Source of the DNA: Desulfobaculum sp044987625
GTDB taxonomy: Bacteria; Desulfobacterota; Desulfovibrionia; Desulfovibrionales; Desulfovibrionaceae
Assembly: GCF_044987625.1 (NCBI RefSeq)
Contig: NZ_JBJDSB010000002.1
Coordinates: 372,001-436,000 of the forward strand
Direction of reading: 5' to 3'
Length of the DNA stretch: 64,000 bases
Shown here: positions 17,017 through 24,616 of the stretch, in pieces
Numbering within the stretch: the stretch's first letter is position 1
Layout: every line of letters starts with the position of its first letter
The notes under the pieces: model-generated
Told to the model about the DNA's origin: nothing
Database searches by the model: none
The model's input: the letters and a program-made list of their open reading frames with translations, nothing else
Position numbers and translations under genes: made by a program

Positions 17017-18255
17017 GTGAAATACACATCGTGCGTGACGGCGCTCGTCATCGCCCTGTGCCTGTCGCTGGCTGGATGCGGCAGCAGCGGCCATGGCGAC
17101 GCCCAAGACAGGACCAAACAGGGCGTGACGGAGACGGAGGTCCGTGTCGGGACCTCGCTGTCGCTGTCCGGTCATGCCGGGTCCTTTGGCCGCCGCATGC
17201 TGCGCGGCGTGCAGTGCTACCTGCAGCATATCAATGCGCAGGGGGGCGTCCATGGGCGCGCCATCCGCCTTGTGCCCTACGACGACCAATATTCCCCCGC
17301 CCTGTGCGTGAGCAATACGCAAAAGCTCATCATCAGCGACGAGGTCTTCTGTCTGTTCAGCTATATGGGCACGGCCACCACCGTAAAGGTCATCCCCCTT
17401 GTGCAGGAGGCGCGGATTCCCTTTGTTGCCATGCTTACCGGAGCAAACCTGCTCCGCGAGCCGTTCCACCCCTATATCATCAACGTTCGACCCTCGTACT
17501 ATCAGGAGACCGAAGAGATCGTCCGCCGCCTTGTGGATGAGCTTGACGTGACCAAGGTCGCCGTTTTGTATCAGTACGACGCCTACGGCTTTGACGGGCT
17601 TAAAGGCACGGAATTCGCCCTGCGTGAGCACGGACTGCGGCCTGTGGCGCGCGGCACCTACGCCCGAGGCACCCTCAAGGTTCGCGACGCTGTGGACCGC
17701 ATTGCGGCGTCCGGAGCGGAGGCTGTGGTGATGGTGGGCACGGCAGAGCCGTGCGCACGCTTTATCGAGCTGTGCCGCGAGCGGGGGTTTACGCCCATGT
17801 TCCACGCGCTGTCCTTTGTGGGCGCGGAGGCGCTGTCCCGCTACTTGGACGGCAAAACGCAAGGGGTGTTTGCATCCCTTGTGGTGCCGCCGCCCAGTGC
17901 GCCGGGCGCGCAGCAGCGCTTTGCCGCTGTTCAGGAATATGTGCAGTTGCTTAAGGAGTATGCCCCGGAGGCGGAGCCGGATTCCGTGGGGCTGGAAGGC
18001 TTCATCAACGCCAAGGTGCTGGTGGAGGCCCTGCAGCGGGCAGGGCGCGAGCTAGATCGCCCGGCCTTTATCAAGGCTGTGCAGTCCATCCGCGCTAAGG
18101 ATATCGGCATCGGGACGCCACTGTCGTACAGCATTGTGGACCATCAGGGGCTGGACCATGTGTTCATGACCCGCTTTGTCGATGGTCACCCCGCCATCAT
18201 CACCGATTGGGACCGCCTGCGCGAGCAGTTGCGGCGCACGGAGAGCACCCAGTAA
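17017..18255 (+). CDS. Solute-binding lipoprotein (Leu/Ile/Val-type fold)
   Basis: 412 residues from GTG 17017, preceded by GGGAAG. This start puts KYTSCVTALVIALCLSLAGC at the N terminus, a textbook lipoprotein signal (lipidated Cys about 21); earlier in-frame starts would bury it. The mature part is a type-1 periplasmic binding fold: VRVGTSLSLSGHAGSFGRRM, FSYMGTATTVKVIPLVQEAR, VAVLYQYDAYGFDGLKGTEF. No permease or ATPase gene is nearby. The next gene is a histidine kinase 37 nt away, so this protein more likely presents a ligand to that sensor than feeds a transporter. Confidence 0.85.
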   Translation: MKYTSCVTALVIALCLSLAGCGSSGHGDAQDRTKQGVTETEVRVGTSLSLSGHAGSFGRRMLRGVQCYLQHINAQGGVHGRAIRLVPYDDQYSPALCVSNTQKLIISDEVFCLFSYMGTATTVKVIPLVQEARIPFVAMLTGANLLREPFHPYIINVRPSYYQETEEIVRRLVDELDVTKVAVLYQYDAYGFDGLKGTEFALREHGLRPVARGTYARGTLKVRDAVDRIAASGAEAVVMVGTAEPCARFIELCRERGFTPMFHALSFVGAEALSRYLDGKTQGVFASLVVPPPSAPGAQQRFAAVQEYVQLLKEYAPEAEPDSVGLEGFINAKVLVEALQRAGRELDRPAFIKAVQSIRAKDIGIGTPLSYSIVDHQGLDHVFMTRFVDGHPAIITDWDRLREQLRRTESTQ

Positions 18256-18292
18256 CGCCCACCTGCCGCGCCACAAGGCGGGAAAAACGCCC

Positions 18293-20311
18293 ATGAAACA
18301 ATTTCGCAATATCAGCCTGAAGAATAAGATTTATTTCTCCATCCTCGCGGTGATTATGCTCATCAGTGCGGCCATTGCGCTTTTGGCGCGCGGCATTTTG
18401 CTGGAGAGCCTCACCTCGGAGCTGGAGAACCGCGGCGTCGCCATTGCCGAGTCCATTGCGGACCGGGGCAGCGGTTTTGTGCTGGATGACGACCGCCCCA
18501 ACCTGACGGCGCTGCTGTTTGATATCAGCCTGCTGGGCGAGCGGCGGGACTTGGTCTCCTACGCCTTTGTGGAGGATAAGGACGGCGAGGTGCTGGCGCA
18601 TACGTTTGTCCAGCCGTTCCCGGATGTGCTGCGGCGTATGGCCGTGGCCGGTGGCGGCGGCGGTGAGGGCGGTCCCAGCGTGCGGCAAGTGACGGTGACG
18701 GGGCAGAAGGCGCTGGATATTGCCGTGCCCATGCTGGAGGGCATCTACCGCGTGGCAACCGTGCACGTGGGCCTGAACAAGCAGCATATCGATACCCTTG
18801 TCGGCCGCCTGCGCATTATGTTCCTCGGCTTCATCACCTTGGTGTGTACCATCATCTTTTGGATAAGCCACCGCATCTCCAGCTACATCACCCTGCCGGT
18901 GACCAAGCTCATCGAGATGTCCGACGAAATTTCCAAGGGCAACCTGAACTTTAAGCTGGACCTTGGCTCCCAGTACGCGGACTTGCTGTCCGATCAAGGC
19001 CGTTTTGAGCGGTGCCCGGCCTACCACAACTCCGACCTGCCGTGCTGGCATGTGGATAAGACCATGGGGCCGGTGTCCCCGGACAGCCCGCCGCCCGCCA
19101 AGCCGTCCTACTGCCGCGAGTGCGTTATCCGCCACAAGCAGATTGGCGACGAGGTGCTCCAGCTTGCGGACTCCTTTGTGTACATGGTGCGCTCCATCCG
19201 CCTGTACAGGAACCGCCTGCGCGAGTCCGAGGCCAAGTACCGCTCCCTGTTCGATGCCGGGCCGGATCCGGTGTTTGTGGTGGACGCCGAAACGCTGGAC
19301 ATCCTCGACGTGAACCAGCGCTGCGAGGAAGTCTACGGCTACACCACGCGCGAACTCCTGACTATGCGCTTTGACCATCTGGAGGACGTGGACGGACAGG
19401 ACTCCCTGCGCAGCTTTGCCCGTGGCGAGCGCGCCGGGGGGCGCATCCTGTACCCCAAAACCCTGCACCGCCGTAAGGATGGCGAGCCTGTGTACGTGAA
19501 TATGCACGCCTGCGAGAGCGCCTATGGCGACCGCGCGGCCATTGTGGTTTCGGCCACGGACATCACGGACATTGTGGAAAAGGACGCCCAGCTCGTGCAG
19601 GCCAGCAAAATGACCACCCTTGGCGAGATGTCGGCAGGCATCGCCCATGAGCTGAACCAGCCGCTCAATGCCATCCGCATGGGCAGTGATTACCTCGCCA
19701 TGATGACGGAAATCGGCAAGGACATTCCGGAGAAGGACCTGCGGCAGGTCACAGGCGAGATTGGGACCCAGATTGAGCGCGCCACGGACATCGTGAATAC
19801 GCTGCGCCAGTTTGGGCGCAAGTCGGAGCTGACGCCGGAGCGGCTGAACCTGAACGACCCGGTGCAGTCCGTACTCAAAATCATTTCGCACCAGTTGAAG
19901 TTGCAGAATATTACCGTTCATCTGGACCTGTCCGAGGATTTGCCGCCTGTGCAGGCCCACGGGAACAGGCTCCAGCAGGTGTTCTTTAACCTCATCTCCA
20001 ATGCGCGCGACGCCATCAATATGTGGTCCGAGAAGGACGGCGACCCGGACGACCGCGTTATTTCCATCACCACATTCACCACGCAGGAAGACGTTGCCAT
20101 TCAGGTGTCCGACACGGGCGCCGGCATCAATCCCGCGCAACTGGACAAGATTTTCGAGCCCTTCTTCACCACCAAGGAGACAGGGCAGGGCATGGGCCTC
20201 GGGCTTGCGATTTCGTATGGAATCGTGAAAGATTACCGGGGAAATATATCCGTAGATTCGCAGGTTGGCGCGGGCACCACCTTTACGGTGCGCTTCCCGG
20301 CCGCCACCTGA
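18293..20311 (+). CDS. Membrane histidine kinase with cysteine cluster
   Basis: 672 residues from ATG 18293. Two membrane helices (about 14-32 and 178-198) flank a periplasmic domain; HAMP follows (ITLPVTKLIEMSDEISKGNL). The usual HAMP end is followed by an insert with Cys241, Cys251, Cys274 and Cys277 (ERCPAYHNSDLPCW, then YCRECV). Next come a PAS domain (from about 310), HisKA with MSAGIAHELNQPLNAIRMG, and HATPase with NLISNARDAINMW, DTGAGI and GMGLGLAISYGIV. It is probably autophosphorylated on the His of AHELNQ. The next gene is its likely partner regulator, and the upstream lipoprotein may be its periplasmic ligand sensor. Confidence 0.88.
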   Translation: MKQFRNISLKNKIYFSILAVIMLISAAIALLARGILLESLTSELENRGVAIAESIADRGSGFVLDDDRPNLTALLFDISLLGERRDLVSYAFVEDKDGEVLAHTFVQPFPDVLRRMAVAGGGGGEGGPSVRQVTVTGQKALDIAVPMLEGIYRVATVHVGLNKQHIDTLVGRLRIMFLGFITLVCTIIFWISHRISSYITLPVTKLIEMSDEISKGNLNFKLDLGSQYADLLSDQGRFERCPAYHNSDLPCWHVDKTMGPVSPDSPPPAKPSYCRECVIRHKQIGDEVLQLADSFVYMVRSIRLYRNRLRESEAKYRSLFDAGPDPVFVVDAETLDILDVNQRCEEVYGYTTRELLTMRFDHLEDVDGQDSLRSFARGERAGGRILYPKTLHRRKDGEPVYVNMHACESAYGDRAAIVVSATDITDIVEKDAQLVQASKMTTLGEMSAGIAHELNQPLNAIRMGSDYLAMMTEIGKDIPEKDLRQVTGEIGTQIERATDIVNTLRQFGRKSELTPERLNLNDPVQSVLKIISHQLKLQNITVHLDLSEDLPPVQAHGNRLQQVFFNLISNARDAINMWSEKDGDPDDRVISITTFTTQEDVAIQVSDTGAGINPAQLDKIFEPFFTTKETGQGMGLGLAISYGIVKDYRGNISVDSQVGAGTTFTVRFPAAT

Positions 20312-20329
20312 TTGCACGCAAGGATTCGT

Positions 20330-21043
20330 ATGAACAAGATACTGGTCATCGACGACGAAAAGCCCACACTGTCCATGTTTGAGTTGTTCCTTGGGGCCTA
20401 TGGCTACGAGGTGCTCACCGCCGAAAGCGGCGAGGAGGGGCTGGAGGTGTTCACCGCCCAGCGCCCGGCCATCGTCCTGACGGACATCAAAATGCCCGGT
20501 ATGGACGGGCTGGACGTGCTGCGCCGCATTAAGGAAGTGGACCATCAGACCGAGGTCATCGTCATCACCGGCCACGGTGACATGGACACCGCCATCCAGG
20601 CGCTGAACCTCAACGCCACGGACTTCATCAACAAGCCCATTCAGAAAAATGACCTTGATGCCGCCCTCAAACGTGCCAACGAACGGTTGCAGTTGCTGCG
20701 CGACAAGGTGGACGAAATTGCCTCGCACAGGGCGGAAGAGGTTGCCGTTATCGAGATAAAGGGCAACATCACTTCCAGTTCAGAGCCGTTCCTGATAGCA
20801 CAGTATGAGGACGCGCTTTCGTCTGCAGGCGGCATTGTCCTGCACTTTGACGAGAATTCGTCCATCAACGGCGCAGGCATCGCCGTGCTTATCCAGTTGC
20901 TGACGGAAAGCGAGGAAAAGGGCACGCCCGTTGCCATCGCCGGACTGTCTGAAAACTTCCGCAAGGTGTTCGACATGGTCGGCATCACGCGGTTTGCCAC
21001 AATTTACGACACAGAAGAGGATGCCATCAGCGCCCTGACGTAG
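20330..21043 (+). CDS. REC-STAS response regulator
   Basis: 237 residues from ATG 20330, with AAGGA upstream. The receiver (1-120) is complete: acidic pair VIDDEKPT, phospho-acceptor in VLTDIKMPGMDG, Thr in VIVITGHGD and Lys in INKPI. A short helix leads to a STAS-like domain (about 142-237) of the anti-sigma-factor-antagonist type, with VAVIEIKGNI and IVLHFDENSSINGAGIAVLI. Where antagonists carry a phosphorylatable Ser (DSSG), this has NGAG. Output is therefore probably protein-protein binding rather than DNA binding. It follows the kinase by 18 nt. Confidence 0.82.
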   Translation: MNKILVIDDEKPTLSMFELFLGAYGYEVLTAESGEEGLEVFTAQRPAIVLTDIKMPGMDGLDVLRRIKEVDHQTEVIVITGHGDMDTAIQALNLNATDFINKPIQKNDLDAALKRANERLQLLRDKVDEIASHRAEEVAVIEIKGNITSSSEPFLIAQYEDALSSAGGIVLHFDENSSINGAGIAVLIQLLTESEEKGTPVAIAGLSENFRKVFDMVGITRFATIYDTEEDAISALT

Positions 21044-21071
21044 TGCTCCTCTCACGGAGGGAAAAGACGTA

Positions 21072-21644
21072 ATGAAGCCTGCACACTCCCGACGCCGTCT
21101 CAGCGCCGCGTGGCTTAGCCTCGTGCTCACCGTTTTTTGTGCCGCTGGCGCATGGGCGGCAGACCTGCCCGCCAAGGGCGATTCCCTCTCAGACATCAGT
21201 TTTACAGCGCCGAAGCAGGCCGGGGACCGTGAGGCCCTTGGCCTGCCCGGCGCATCCCCCTTCACCTTGGCCGACATTGACGCAGGCCTCATCATGATTG
21301 AGGTCATCGGTGTGTACTGTCCTATCTGCCACGACCAAGCCCCGACCCTGCGCACGCTCTACAGCGCCCTGACGCGTGATGCGGCGCTGTCCAAGCAGGT
21401 GCGCCTGTTTGCCCTTGCCAGTGGTGCCACGGACATGGAAATCGCCTTTGTCCGCAAGGAGCACCGCGCCGAGTACCCCATCGTCCCGGACGTGGACTAT
21501 ACGGTGCACAAGCAGCTTGGCGAACCGGGTACGCCGTTCACCATTCTGGCCCGTCCTGACGGAACCGTGCTGTACACGCATATGGGTCGCATTGAGGACG
21601 CCGACGCGTTTTTGGACACTATCCGCTCCTTTGTGAAGGAGTAG
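21072..21644 (+). CDS. Exported thioredoxin-like protein with CPIC motif
   Basis: 190 residues, with GGAGGG before the ATG. A signal peptide ends near residue 29 (AGAWA). The thioredoxin/peroxiredoxin-like fold carries the redox pair in MIEVIGVYCPICHDQAPTLR (CPIC), and the cis-Pro loop is probably GEPGTPFTILARPDG. It should act on thiols in the periplasm. It is the fourth gene of the operon, 28 nt after the REC-STAS gene and 3 nt before the next, which links periplasmic redox chemistry to the signalling genes. Confidence 0.82.
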   Translation: MKPAHSRRRLSAAWLSLVLTVFCAAGAWAADLPAKGDSLSDISFTAPKQAGDREALGLPGASPFTLADIDAGLIMIEVIGVYCPICHDQAPTLRTLYSALTRDAALSKQVRLFALASGATDMEIAFVRKEHRAEYPIVPDVDYTVHKQLGEPGTPFTILARPDGTVLYTHMGRIEDADAFLDTIRSFVKE

Positions 21645-21647
21645 GAC

Positions 21648-22805
21648 ATGGACGAGGACCCGGCATCCCGCAGGCGTACGCCGCCCCCACCACCCACGGA
21701 AGACCGCAAGCTGGCCTACATGCGCGGGCTGTACGATACGGCGCGGGCGTTGGTCCCCTTGGCGGATATGCCCAAGATGGCGTCTGTGTTCCTGACGCGG
21801 AGCATGGAGGTGCTGGGCGTCAGCCACGGGGCGGTGCTGTTCGTGGATGAGGAGCGCGGCGCGGATATGCTTGTGACGCAGGGCTTTTCGCCCGATCAAC
21901 GCTCCGCACTGGAAAAGGATAGAGCGGCCCTTGTAGGGCATGTGCGTGGTATTGGCGCTTTTCCCGGCGAGGATGTGCGGCAGGGCAGTTGCCGTGACGT
22001 GACCATGCCCCTGCCGCGTGGGGTCTGCCTTGTGTCCACATGGACGGGACCGGGGGAGACCGTGGGCCTTATCGCCCTCGGGACGCCGGAGTCCGGACGC
22101 GATCATGACGCCGGGGACGCCGAGTTTCTGCGGAGCCTGTCCGTCATTCTTGCCGGTTCCCTTGAGCGCGCGCTTCAGCGGCGCATCATCACGGACCTGA
22201 ACCAAGCCCTGACCGAGCGCAACCAAAAGCTCACCACCCAGAACGAGGAACTCCAGCAGCTACTCAATGACGTGAGCGCCTGCCGCGTGGAGGTGGACAA
22301 CATTGCCGAATCGCGCGAGCGCATCCTGACCGCGGTGCGGCGCGAGGTGTCGCGCCTTGGGCAGGTGCGGCTGATGGATTTTGTGTTCATCATCCTGCTG
22401 TCGTTCCTTGTGGGGGCGCTGTTTAACCAGTACAGCCCAAACAAGGTGGAGCTTGTGCCTCAGAGCCTCTTGCGGGCCGAGGCCGAGCATGTGGAGGTGG
22501 AGCGCGCATTCCAGCGTCTTGAGGACGGGGTGATGTTCGTGGACGCCCGCCCGGCGGAGCTGTACCGCAAGGGGCACGTGCGCGGCGCGGTCAATGCGCC
22601 GTCGAATCTCTTCGACTTTGTGTACGCCATGCGCTTTGCGTCCCTTGACAGGGAGCGGGAGATCATTGTGTACGGCCACACGGTGAGCCGCCCCTATGAT
22701 GAAGATGTCGCCTACTGGCTGACGGAGAAAGGGTTCACCAACGTTCGCGTCATGGCCGAGGGCATGGCCCTGTGGCGCGAGAAGGGCTACCCGGTGGGAC
22801 CATGA
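21648..22805 (+). CDS. GAF / coiled-coil / membrane / rhodanese-like protein
   Basis: 385 residues. A GAF-like cytoplasmic domain (about 20-180) is followed by a coiled coil (LNQALTERNQKLTTQNEELQ, then QLLNDVSAC), one membrane helix (MDFVFIILLSFLVGALFNQY, about 243-262) and a C-terminal rhodanese fold from about residue 280 (MFVDARPAELYRKGHVRGAV). The rhodanese active loop reads IIVYGHTVSRPYDED, with no cysteine, so sulfur transfer by the standard mechanism is not possible; it is a binding fold. It overlaps the next gene by 4 bp. Topology suggests GAF inside and rhodanese outside. Confidence 0.8.
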   Translation: MDEDPASRRRTPPPPPTEDRKLAYMRGLYDTARALVPLADMPKMASVFLTRSMEVLGVSHGAVLFVDEERGADMLVTQGFSPDQRSALEKDRAALVGHVRGIGAFPGEDVRQGSCRDVTMPLPRGVCLVSTWTGPGETVGLIALGTPESGRDHDAGDAEFLRSLSVILAGSLERALQRRIITDLNQALTERNQKLTTQNEELQQLLNDVSACRVEVDNIAESRERILTAVRREVSRLGQVRLMDFVFIILLSFLVGALFNQYSPNKVELVPQSLLRAEAEHVEVERAFQRLEDGVMFVDARPAELYRKGHVRGAVNAPSNLFDFVYAMRFASLDREREIIVYGHTVSRPYDEDVAYWLTEKGFTNVRVMAEGMALWREKGYPVGP

Positions 22806-23284
22806 GCATCTGGACGTGCCTTGCGCATTCGCGCCTCAACGCCTTGCTGGCGGTGGCCTTTCGTTTGTATCTTGGCGGGCTGTTCATCTACGCCAGCATT
22901 TATAAAATCACCTATCCGGCGGTGTTCGCCGAATCCATCGCCAACTATCAGATTGTGCCGTACGCCCTTGTTGGGGTGATGGCCGTGGTGTTGCCGTGGG
23001 TTGAGCTTCTGTGCGGCATCCTGCTCATTGTGGGAGTGCGTTCGCGCTCCGCGTGCGCTTTTATCTGCGCGATGCTGGTCATGTTCCTTTCCGCTGTGGT
23101 GTGGGTGCTGGTGGCGGATATCCCCGTTGGCTGCGGCTGTTTTCACAGTCAGGAGGATCCCATAAGCTGGTTGACGGCCCTGCGCGATGCGGGCTGGCTT
23201 GCCATGGCGGTGCATGTCTTTTTCTTTGATTCCCTCTTTCATCTGGAGAACCGGTTTTCGTGGACGCTGGAGGAGCTGTCATGA
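22802..23284 (+). CDS. MauE/DoxX-like membrane redox protein
   Basis: 160 residues with four hydrophobic helices. The family is shown by RLYLGGLFIYASIYKITYPA at the N terminus, the helix-2 glutamate in LPWVELLCGILLIVG, and the exported loop VADIPVGCGCFHSQEDPISW with a Cys-x-Cys pair. MauE/DoxX proteins help keep periplasmic enzymes correctly disulfide-bonded and often sit beside rhodanese-like genes. Start ATG 22802 overlaps the preceding stop (ATGA), and the end overlaps the next gene in the same way. Confidence 0.82.
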   Translation: MSIWTCLAHSRLNALLAVAFRLYLGGLFIYASIYKITYPAVFAESIANYQIVPYALVGVMAVVLPWVELLCGILLIVGVRSRSACAFICAMLVMFLSAVVWVLVADIPVGCGCFHSQEDPISWLTALRDAGWLAMAVHVFFFDSLFHLENRFSWTLEELS

Positions 23285-23619
23285 AGTGGGGCGCTCGCTT
23301 GACCCTGCGGTGGTGCGTTGTGGCGCTGTGTTTCGCCGTGTTTGCCCTTGCCGGATGCCAGCAGACGGACGACGTGTCCGGGCGGTATGTGGCGCAGGCC
23401 CAAAGTGGCGAGGTGCTGCTGGTCCTTGATGAGGGCGGGCGCGGCACATGGGCCACAGATGAGGAGGACATCGCCTTCACATGGGAGCGCCGCGGCGACG
23501 AGGTGTGGCTGCACACGCGCGGTGGCGGTGTGCTTGTCGGCACGCTGTCTGCCGGGGGCGGCATTGTTATGCCGATGCCGGGCGTTGGCGAGGTGGTGTT
23601 CTCGCGCGAGCGGCCTTAG
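23281..23619 (+). CDS. Small lipoprotein, last gene of the operon
   Basis: 112 residues from ATG 23281, overlapping the MauE-like gene by 4 bp. Signal and lipobox are clear: LRWCVVALCFAVFALAGC, giving a lipidated Cys about 26. The mature part is a small beta-rich domain (SGRYVAQAQSGEVLLVLDEG, then ATDEEDIAFTWERRGDEVWL) of the kind seen in lipoproteins that bind small molecules or envelope proteins. No specific family recognised. Confidence 0.72.
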   Translation: MKWGARLTLRWCVVALCFAVFALAGCQQTDDVSGRYVAQAQSGEVLLVLDEGGRGTWATDEEDIAFTWERRGDEVWLHTRGGGVLVGTLSAGGGIVMPMPGVGEVVFSRERP

Positions 23620-23823
23620 CTGGCTTGCGCGTGATTCAGGTTTCTTCCTTTTGCGTTACGGCGCGCTGCGGGCTTTGCCGCGCGCATCCAGCCCCGGCCT
23701 TGTGATGCGCCTGCGGGAGGCGTTTTCGCGGTGGACAGGCCGCACGCTTTTCCACGCATGGCGACGGCGGGCGAACGCGGCGTTCTTCTTCCCGCGCTGC
23801 TGTTTCGGCGAGTATAAGGAAAA

Positions 23824-23858
23824 AGGCGGCCCGGACTGTGTCCGGGCCGCCTGTGTTT
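23824..23858. terminator. Bidirectional terminator between convergent operons
   Basis: A perfect 12-bp stem (23824-23835 / 23841-23852, arm AGGCGGCCCGGA) with a 5-nt loop. T-rich DNA lies on the plus side (TGTGTTTTG), and AAAAAGG before the stem gives T on the minus side. It lies between the plus-strand operon ending at 23619 and minus-strand fdhB. Confidence 0.85.
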
Positions 23859-23880
23859 TGCGCCGCGTTTCGCGTGCGGG

Positions 23881-24615
23881 CTAGGAGATGTTCTTCAGCG
23901 GTGAGAACAGCTTGGCGAACATCTGCTTTCTGTTCATGCCACCGGGGGTATGCGCCCCGGCGTCGGCCATCATGAAGTCATGATACAGCATGGCGTCTTC
24001 CTCAATGAGGTAGATGACGTTCACGTCGTCCGGGTCCACAAGGGCGGCCTTGGGCTTGGTCTTTTTGACCTTGGCCAGACGCTCCTGGGCGAGTTCCAGC
24101 ATGTCTTCGCGGTCGCCAAAGTTCATGGTGCCGGTAGGACAGACCTGAACACAGGCCGGGAGCAAGCCGTTATGGACGCGGTCGATGCAGAAGTCGCACT
24201 TGGCCATCAGGCCCGTTTCGGTATCGAAGCGGGGGATGTTGTACGGGCAGGCGAACTGCACCTCTTCCTTTTCCATGTCGTCAAAGGCGGCAAGGCGGTC
24301 CGTGAAGAGCACGGCTCCGGTTTCGGAGTCGCGCAGGATGGCCTTTTCGTCGTAGGCATCGGCCACTTCCTTACAGGGAGCGATGATGCAATGACGGCAC
24401 TGTTCGGGGAAGAACAGCCACTTGAGTTTGCCGTCAACGATATGCTCGTTGAAGCGGACCAGCTTGTAGGTGTGCACCGACAGGTCCGCCGGGTTTTGGT
24501 GCGAGCCGTAGTTGTGCGTTTCCTCGGCAGGCAGCTTGTGCCACTGCTTGCACGCGACCTGACATCCACGGCATGCCGTGCAGCGGGTGAGGTCGATGAA
24601 GAATGTCTTGTCCAT
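23881..24615 (-). CDS. fdhB: Formate dehydrogenase iron-sulfur subunit FdhB
   Basis: 244 residues. It starts MDKTFFIDLTRCTACRGCQV and carries four Cys clusters: CTACRGCQVACK, CRHCIIAPC, ACPYNIPRF and CDFCIDR with CVQVCPTG. This is the 4 x [4Fe-4S] pattern of formate dehydrogenase beta subunits. It has no C-terminal membrane helix, which fits the soluble periplasmic FdhAB type of sulfate reducers. It lies directly downstream of fdhA with a 1-nt gap and would carry electrons from the catalytic subunit to a periplasmic cytochrome. Confidence 0.9.
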   Translation of the reverse strand: MDKTFFIDLTRCTACRGCQVACKQWHKLPAEETHNYGSHQNPADLSVHTYKLVRFNEHIVDGKLKWLFFPEQCRHCIIAPCKEVADAYDEKAILRDSETGAVLFTDRLAAFDDMEKEEVQFACPYNIPRFDTETGLMAKCDFCIDRVHNGLLPACVQVCPTGTMNFGDREDMLELAQERLAKVKKTKPKAALVDPDDVNVIYLIEEDAMLYHDFMMADAGAHTPGGMNRKQMFAKLFSPLKNIS

Positions 24616-24616
24616 T

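Noticed and set aside
18200..20728. 842-codon minus-strand frame opposite the histidine kinase
   Set aside because: Shadow of the kinase reading frame; translation is His/Gln/Gly-rich with no family features.
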